Below are positions 6,753-10,263 of a DNA stretch of 10,263 nucleotides, piece by piece. Below the pieces are notes generated by a model. It ran no database searches. It worked only from the letters and a program-made list of their open reading frames with translations, and was not told where the DNA came from. Position numbers and translations under genes: made by a program. The stretch is from Acetothermia bacterium UBA7521. GTDB lineage: Bacteria > Bipolaricaulota > Bipolaricaulia > Bipolaricaulales > Bipolaricaulaceae. Every line of letters starts with the position of its first letter. Position 1 is the stretch's first letter. The stretch lies in contig DLNB01000038.1 in the NCBI GenBank assembly GCA_002479455.1, positions 1 to 10,263 on the forward strand, in the 5' to 3' direction.

Positions 6753-6784
6753 TTCACGGATTCTTCACATGCGGCGGCTACACT
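6753..6784 (+). promoter_or_regulatory. OmpR/PhoB-type box and promoter of the secreted protein/polyferredoxin operon
   Basis: TTCAC (6753-6757) and TTCAC (6764-6768) repeat with an 11-bp period. Ten bases later TACACT (6779-6784) gives a TAnnnT -10 box. The segment is also closely similar to the response-regulator promoter in flanking bases (GTTCACG, ATTC, TTCACAT). The predicted leader is about 60 bases. Confidence 0.65.
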
Positions 6785-6850
6785 CCCCTTCATCGCGCTG
6801 GGTCTTACCCAGCGAAAACCCTTACGCTGACTACAAAGGAGAAGCATACC

Positions 6851-7516
6851 ATGAGAGGAATGCCTGTCTTGAGCATCCTTGTCGTGCTTGGCGTCGCGCT
6901 CGTTGGCGGAACCGCACTGGGCTGCGAGTTTCTGTTCAGCTACCGCTCGATCGAGGCCCCGATCGGTACCTGGGGCGAGGTAGGGATCCGTGTCTACAAG
7001 GACCACAGCAACTGCACGCTTCCCCATCCGTTCGACTACGACATTTCCGTGGAGGGTCTCCAGATCCTGAGCGAAGGCCCGTGGCAGGAGATCCAGCGCA
7101 ACGTGATCGAGAAGTGGCTGGTGGTTTCTTTGGCCAGAGTGGGCGCGGGGTACCTGATGATCTCCAAGGACTGCTCGAAGGAAGGGCACCAGGAGGCGCG
7201 GATGCCCGTGACCGTGGGTGAGCCGAACCACGGTGGGCTCTGGGCGCAAGGCTGGAACGGTTCCTACCCGTTCGAGCTCCCCGAGGGATCGATCGCGCAG
7301 TCCGTGTTCGGGATCCCGACGCTCTCCGGCGCAGATCTCACGGTGGGCGATCAGAGGCTCCGTCTGCCTTCAGTGCCCACGGAGCTTGGCACGGTGGTCT
7401 CATCGGTGCGGGTGTTCACGACCACGCGCGGTGGAGAGGTTATCCCCCTGCTGATTGTGGGCGATGGGCTCTTCTGGCGGTACGACCACCTCCTGGACAG
7501 AGGACAGGCCGGGTAG
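6851..7516 (+). CDS. Secreted protein of unknown function, partner of the polyferredoxin
   Basis: A 221-residue exported protein with no family I recognise. Residues 1-24 form a Sec signal peptide ending ALG before Cys25. ALGC is a poor lipobox, so lipid attachment at Cys25 is possible but unproven. The mature part is strand-rich (about 30-122, with GEVGIRVYKDHS and PVTVGE), suggesting a beta-sandwich. It holds three cysteines, Cys25, Cys55 and Cys108; Cys55 and Cys108 could form a disulfide. A second strand-rich region (about 160-210) follows. AAGGAG (6836-6841) lies 9 bases before ATG 6851; longer in-frame starts upstream would overrun the promoter and lose the signal peptide. Only 13 bases separate its stop from the polyferredoxin start, so the two are probably co-transcribed and may act in one extracytoplasmic redox or metal-handling complex. 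Confidence 0.75.
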   Translation: MRGMPVLSILVVLGVALVGGTALGCEFLFSYRSIEAPIGTWGEVGIRVYKDHSNCTLPHPFDYDISVEGLQILSEGPWQEIQRNVIEKWLVVSLARVGAGYLMISKDCSKEGHQEARMPVTVGEPNHGGLWAQGWNGSYPFELPEGSIAQSVFGIPTLSGADLTVGDQRLRLPSVPTELGTVVSSVRVFTTTRGGEVIPLLIVGDGLFWRYDHLLDRGQAG

Positions 7517-7529
7517 CCCGCGCCAGGCC

Positions 7530-8486
7530 ATGAGACGCTGGATCTGGATCCTCGCCCTTGTGGGTTCTGTGCTGGCGATGGCTGGCGCTGCAACCGTGGC
7601 CCAGTCGTTTGGTGAGGGGGGCGGATTCCCCGGGGAGCCCCTGTTCGGGCCGTCGGGCGCGGACCAGGCACGCACAGGCTCCGAACCGGTTCTGCCATCG
7701 AGGACCTACTTCAGTCATGACCAGGCACTGAAGCTCGCGCTCCTCCTCTTGTTCATGGTGGGGGGTGGGGTACTGGCCCTGGTCGGGCACCCCCGCTGGC
7801 GCAAGGCGTATCTCATCGCCGCAGTGGGCGTGCTCGGGCTGTACATGGGCGGGTTCCTCTGTCCAACAGCTGCGGTGCAGAACGTGTTCCTCAAAGCAGG
7901 TACGGCGTATCTGCTGCTGTTCCTCGTACCGGTGGTGGGGGCGCTGCTGATGGGGCGGATCTTCTGCGGCTATGTGTGCCCGTTTGGGGCGCTGCAGGAA
8001 CTCCTGCACGTCCGGCGCTGGTCGCTGCGCATCCCGGACCGGGTTCTGCGCGCTCTGGGGTGGCTGCGGAATGGGGCGTTGGTGGCCCTCGTGGCACGGG
8101 TGCTCGTCGTGCACACGACCATCCTGGAGGGGTTCTCCCCGTTCAAGCCGCTGTTCGTCTGGGGCGGGACGCCCGTGACGATCGGGTTCACGGTGGTCGT
8201 TGCCCTGCTGTCCGTTGTCGTGTTCCGTCCGTTCTGTGGGGTGCTGTGTCCCTATGGGGCGCTCCTGTCGCTTGTGTCGAGGGTGAGTCTGGTCCGCCTG
8301 CGTGCGGGACCGAGCTGCAGGGGCTGCAACCTGTGCACTTGGGCATGCCCGGCCGGAGCGATGCGCGGTGGAGAGGTAGACACGACCGAGTGCCTTCTCT
8401 GCGGCGCCTGCGCCGGCGCGTGCAAGCCAGACGCGCTTCGGTTGGGTCTGCGCTGGAAGCGAACGAAGTCGGAAGGATCCCCGTGA
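7530..8486 (+). CDS. Membrane polyferredoxin, NapH/NosR/YccM-like 4Fe-4S protein
   Basis: A 318-residue multi-spanning membrane electron-transfer protein. There is an N-terminal signal/TM segment (about 4-24), and further hydrophobic segments near 65-85, 93-112, 124-142, 183-198 and 214-234. It has the two CxxxCP elements typical of the NapH/NosR/RdxA group, FCGYVCPFG (Cys146, Cys150) and FCGVLCPYG (Cys236, Cys240), and a similar FLCP at 109-112. A C-terminal ferredoxin domain has two complete motifs: Cys263-266-269-273-Pro and Cys288-291-294-298-Pro, enough for two 4Fe-4S clusters. Such proteins pass electrons from the quinone pool or cytosol across the membrane. No FMN-binding domain or NapG/NosZ partner is nearby, so the acceptor is unknown. 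The start at ATG 7530 is chosen because upstream in-frame starts lie inside the preceding gene; its ribosome site (CCAGG) is weak, consistent with coupling. Confidence 0.9.
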   Translation: MRRWIWILALVGSVLAMAGAATVAQSFGEGGGFPGEPLFGPSGADQARTGSEPVLPSRTYFSHDQALKLALLLLFMVGGGVLALVGHPRWRKAYLIAAVGVLGLYMGGFLCPTAAVQNVFLKAGTAYLLLFLVPVVGALLMGRIFCGYVCPFGALQELLHVRRWSLRIPDRVLRALGWLRNGALVALVARVLVVHTTILEGFSPFKPLFVWGGTPVTIGFTVVVALLSVVVFRPFCGVLCPYGALLSLVSRVSLVRLRAGPSCRGCNLCTWACPAGAMRGGEVDTTECLLCGACAGACKPDALRLGLRWKRTKSEGSP

Positions 8487-8552
8487 TGCGCCGGCTACGA
8501 TCAGTGCGCCGGAGCGGGTTCGGTCACTGGAACGCCCCGGGCTGTCCGGAGG

Positions 8553-8569
8553 GGACTCCACCTGAGTCC
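8553..8569 (+). other. Short hairpin downstream of the polyferredoxin gene
   Basis: GGACTC (8553-8558), loop CACCT, GAGTCC (8564-8569) is a perfect 6-bp hairpin 66 bases after the stop codon. No U-tract follows. It may end the transcript poorly or stabilise it. Confidence 0.3.
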
Positions 8570-8595
8570 GGCCACAGGGAGGTCAGGAAGTAAGC

Positions 8596-8648
8596 GAGGA
8601 TTCGTGTCACATGTCCTGCCTGTAGTTCGAATCCTCTTGCCCCCGATT
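8596..8648 (+). other. Inverted repeat overlapping a tRNA 3'-end-like sequence
   Basis: GAGGATTCG (8596-8604) and CGAATCCTC (8628-8636) are perfect 9-bp arms around 23 bases. The right arm lies in a sequence like a tRNA 3' end: G then the T-loop TTCGAAT, CCTCT as the T-stem 3' strand, and TGCCCCC-G as an acceptor 3' strand (8625-8645). The 5' T-stem strand (TGTAG) pairs poorly, no GGGGGCA acceptor is found upstream, and no CCA follows. It is therefore not an intact tRNA, but could be a tRNA-derived fragment such as an old attachment site. Confidence 0.35.
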
Positions 8649-8667
8649 CCTGAAACACCGATGGGAA

Positions 8668-8682
8668 GACCATGTCATGGTC
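8668..8682. repeat. 15-bp palindrome at the left edge of repeat copy C
   Basis: GACCATG-T-CATGGTC is a perfect dyad with 7-bp arms and one central base, directly before repeat copy C. Copy B has a dyad of the same size (3561-3575) but different sequence. Confidence 0.5.
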
Positions 8683-8810
8683 TGCTACCCGTAGCGGACT
8701 ACTTTCTAACCGGCATGGGCTGATCCTATCTGCAGAACTGGCAGGTGTGGTCGAGCAGGACAGTGCTTGAGAGCTATCGGAGGACACTGTGTCGACGGGG
8801 AGGCAGCTCG
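8681..8810 (+). repeat. Dispersed intergenic repeat, copy C
   Basis: Aligns with 3570-3700 over its whole length, roughly 78% identical by hand. The outer stem of copy B is kept: GCTG-(A bulge)-TCCT (8719-8727) pairs with AGGACAGT (8757-8764), a G-C pair becoming G-U. The inner part differs and can form CTGC-AGAACTG-GCAG instead. A short stem GCTA-CCCG-TAGC (8684-8695) corresponds to CTA-CCCC-TGG in copy B and CCA-CCCC-TGG in copy A, so pairing is kept although bases change. It lies about 275 bases before the PucR-type gene. Confidence 0.75.
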
Positions 8811-9085
8811 CACCATCAGTGCCCCCGGGCGGTCTTCCCCTGGGCAGCCTCATCGCCCTGGCTGAGCGGCGCACACCTTTGTAGGATGCTCCCAGGCGGT
8901 GGCCGGACCACTGGAATGAACCCGGACCCGAGGCGAGAACGGCACAGAAGTCCTCTGTGAGGCACGGCCCTCGGTGTAGCGCGTGGGATGCCTGACGAGG
9001 GGGAGGTCAACCGGGTATCCTCTCATCAAGAACCCATACAGAGCTCTGTTGGGGCAGATCAGCGGCATACGGAGCTGAGTAACCA
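8811..9085. other. Spacer before the PucR-family gene
   Basis: No gene is seen. It contains a perfect 6-bp hairpin CACAGA-AGTCC-TCTGTG (8943-8959) followed by AGGCACGG, which resembles a stem and flank at 3721-3743. It also contains a weak promoter candidate CTGACG (8992-8997), an 18-base gap, and TATCCT (9016-9021). Confidence 0.35.
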
Positions 9086-10263
9086 GTGGCACTCACAGTG
9101 CGCGAAGCCATGGCGATCGCCGAGCCGCTACGACGGGCGAAGGTCGTAGCAGGCGAACAGGGGCTGGACAACGTCATCCAGTCCGTGAACGTGATGGAAG
9201 TGCCGAACATCCTTGATTGGGTCCATCCAGGTGAGCTCCTTGTGACCACGTTGTACCCACTCCGGGACGATGCCGCGGCGGTGGAGACACTCGTGCCTCG
9301 TCTGGCCGAGAGGGGGCTTGCTGGACTGGCCGTCACCTCTGACAGCTTCATCAAGGAGCTTCCCGCCTGCATGCTCGAGGCGGCGAACGAACTGGGGTTC
9401 CCTCTGATTGAGCTGCCCCCGCGTGTGTCGTTCATCGACATCATCCAACCTCTCACGAGCAGGATTCTGAACCTGCAGGCCGACGAGCTGCGGCAGTCGG
9501 AGACCATCCTCCGGCAGTTTGTGGATCTCGTGCTAAGCGGAGGAAGCTACTCCGATATCGCCCACGTCATCGCTCAGGTAGTAGGACAGCCCGTGACGAT
9601 CGTGGACCGCTTCCGCCGTGTGCTGGGAAGCGGGGTCGTAGCGGGGAAGGCGACGGAGCATGGTAGGTTCGTGGAGGAGGACGCAACGGGCGACACATAC
9701 CTTGGCGAGAGCTACGCGCCGGAGACAGTGGAAGTACTCCCCGGCGGAAGCACACGCCGTCTGGAAGTGCCCACCCAGATGGGCCCCCTCGTCCACCTCT
9801 CCCGGTCGGTGCGGGTGAGCTCGCTCGATCTGGGGGAGATCATCGTGTGGGGAGAATTGCCCTACCCGCTGCACTCGGCGGAGATGGTGGCGCTGGAGCA
9901 TGGAGCCACCGTCACCGCGCTGAAGATGATGGAGATGCGCTCTCTGAATCAAGTGGAGCAGCAGTTCCAGAACGAGATCCTGGAAGGCCTTCTGTCCGAT
10001 CGCCCAGGGGCGCGTGATAACGCCCGGCAGCTTGCCGCGGGGATGGGAGCTCAACTGGAGCCGCCGTTCTTCGTTGTCGTGGTTGCGCCAGACCTCCCCT
10101 CGGGAACGCTTCTCTCGTCGGCGGAGCGACTGCAGCAGAGCCGGATAGACTCCAGTCTGCACCTCGCCCGGCGCTACGTTCGGATTGCGCATCCGGACGC
10201 GTCGTTTTGGCGACACGGATCACGCCTCGTTGTCTTCCTGCCCCAGGGTGGGGCGCGTGCTCC
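9086..10263 (+). CDS. PucR-family transcriptional regulator (3' end outside window)
   Basis: The first 392 codons of a PucR/CdaR-class regulator; the frame is open to the window edge. The N-terminal PucR domain (about 5-125) is recognisable from VREAMAIAEPLRRAKVVAG, NVMEVPNILDWVHPGELLVTT and the spacing of DSFIKELP and FPLIELP. A central region (about 150-290) and the start of a GGDEF-like CdaR domain (about 290 onward, QFQNEILEGLLSDR, then FFVVVVAPD) follow. The DNA-binding HTH_30 domain expected at the C-terminus would lie beyond 10263. Such proteins usually activate genes for purine, amino-acid or related small-molecule catabolism, often adjacent. The start is GTG 9086, since an in-frame TAA lies at 9080-9082 and GGAG (9071-9074) is 11 bases upstream. 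The target genes are presumably to the right. Confidence 0.92.
   Translation, partial: MALTVREAMAIAEPLRRAKVVAGEQGLDNVIQSVNVMEVPNILDWVHPGELLVTTLYPLRDDAAAVETLVPRLAERGLAGLAVTSDSFIKELPACMLEAANELGFPLIELPPRVSFIDIIQPLTSRILNLQADELRQSETILRQFVDLVLSGGSYSDIAHVIAQVVGQPVTIVDRFRRVLGSGVVAGKATEHGRFVEEDATGDTYLGESYAPETVEVLPGGSTRRLEVPTQMGPLVHLSRSVRVSSLDLGEIIVWGELPYPLHSAEMVALEHGATVTALKMMEMRSLNQVEQQFQNEILEGLLSDRPGARDNARQLAAGMGAQLEPPFFVVVVAPDLPSGTLLSSAERLQQSRIDSSLHLARRYVRIAHPDASFWRHGSRLVVFLPQGGARA

Noticed and set aside
7440..8561. 373-codon minus-strand frame opposite the polyferredoxin
   Set aside because: Shadow of the gene with two complete 4Fe-4S motifs; its translation is His/Arg/Pro-rich without domain features.
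8486..8593. 35-codon frame overlapping the polyferredoxin stop (TGATG)
   Set aside because: Very short, Arg/Pro-rich, contains a hairpin, and has no ribosome site or recognisable homology.
1..10263. CRISPR array, transposase, integrase or toxin-antitoxin pair
   Set aside because: No regularly spaced direct repeats and no recognisable product of these classes in any frame I inspected.

Overview
The window is GC-rich bacterial DNA with dense coding, Shine-Dalgarno sites before several genes, occasional GTG starts, at least one apparently leaderless gene and one clear intrinsic terminator. No rRNA, complete tRNA, CRISPR array, transposase or phage gene was seen. The families present (PucR-type regulator, BaeS/BaeR-like two-component pair, ChlI-free NapH-like polyferredoxin, APH-fold kinase, beta-lactamase-fold hydrolase) fit a non-proteobacterial, possibly thermophilic or anaerobic lineage such as Bacillota, Chloroflexota or Bipolaricaulota. 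The phylum cannot be fixed from the sequence alone.

Layout. Positions 1-448 hold at most the tail of an upstream gene (weak) and some dyads. An APH/homoserine-kinase-like phosphotransferase follows (449-1518), broken by a one-base deletion near 790. Next is a long serine hydrolase of the beta-lactamase/peptidase S12 class (1767-3491) with two C-terminal beta-barrel-like repeats. A response regulator (4088-4786) and sensor kinase (4776-6122) form an overlapping operon. Then come a tiny exported Cys/Met/His-rich protein (6317-6577) with a strong terminator, and a two-gene unit of a secreted protein (6851-7516) plus a membrane polyferredoxin with two 4Fe-4S motifs (7530-8486). The right end is a PucR-family regulator running off the window (from 9086).

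How the parts work together. The main result is that the three transcription units of the middle region (response regulator/kinase, small Cys-rich protein, secreted protein/polyferredoxin) share one promoter architecture: TTCAY-N6-TTCAC, an 11-bp direct repeat, then exactly 10 bp, then a TAnnnT -10 box. This is the geometry of OmpR/PhoB-class binding sites that substitute for a -35 element. I infer an autoregulated two-component system that controls an envelope metal/redox module made of a putative metal-binding exported peptide, a secreted protein and a membrane electron-transfer protein.

A second result is a dispersed intergenic repeat: two copies of about 130 bp (3570-3700 and 8681-8810, roughly 78% identical by hand alignment) and one partial copy (1604-1658), all in the same orientation. 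They share potential stems with some pairing-preserving changes. They may be a MITE-like element, a structured RNA, or relics of a gene.
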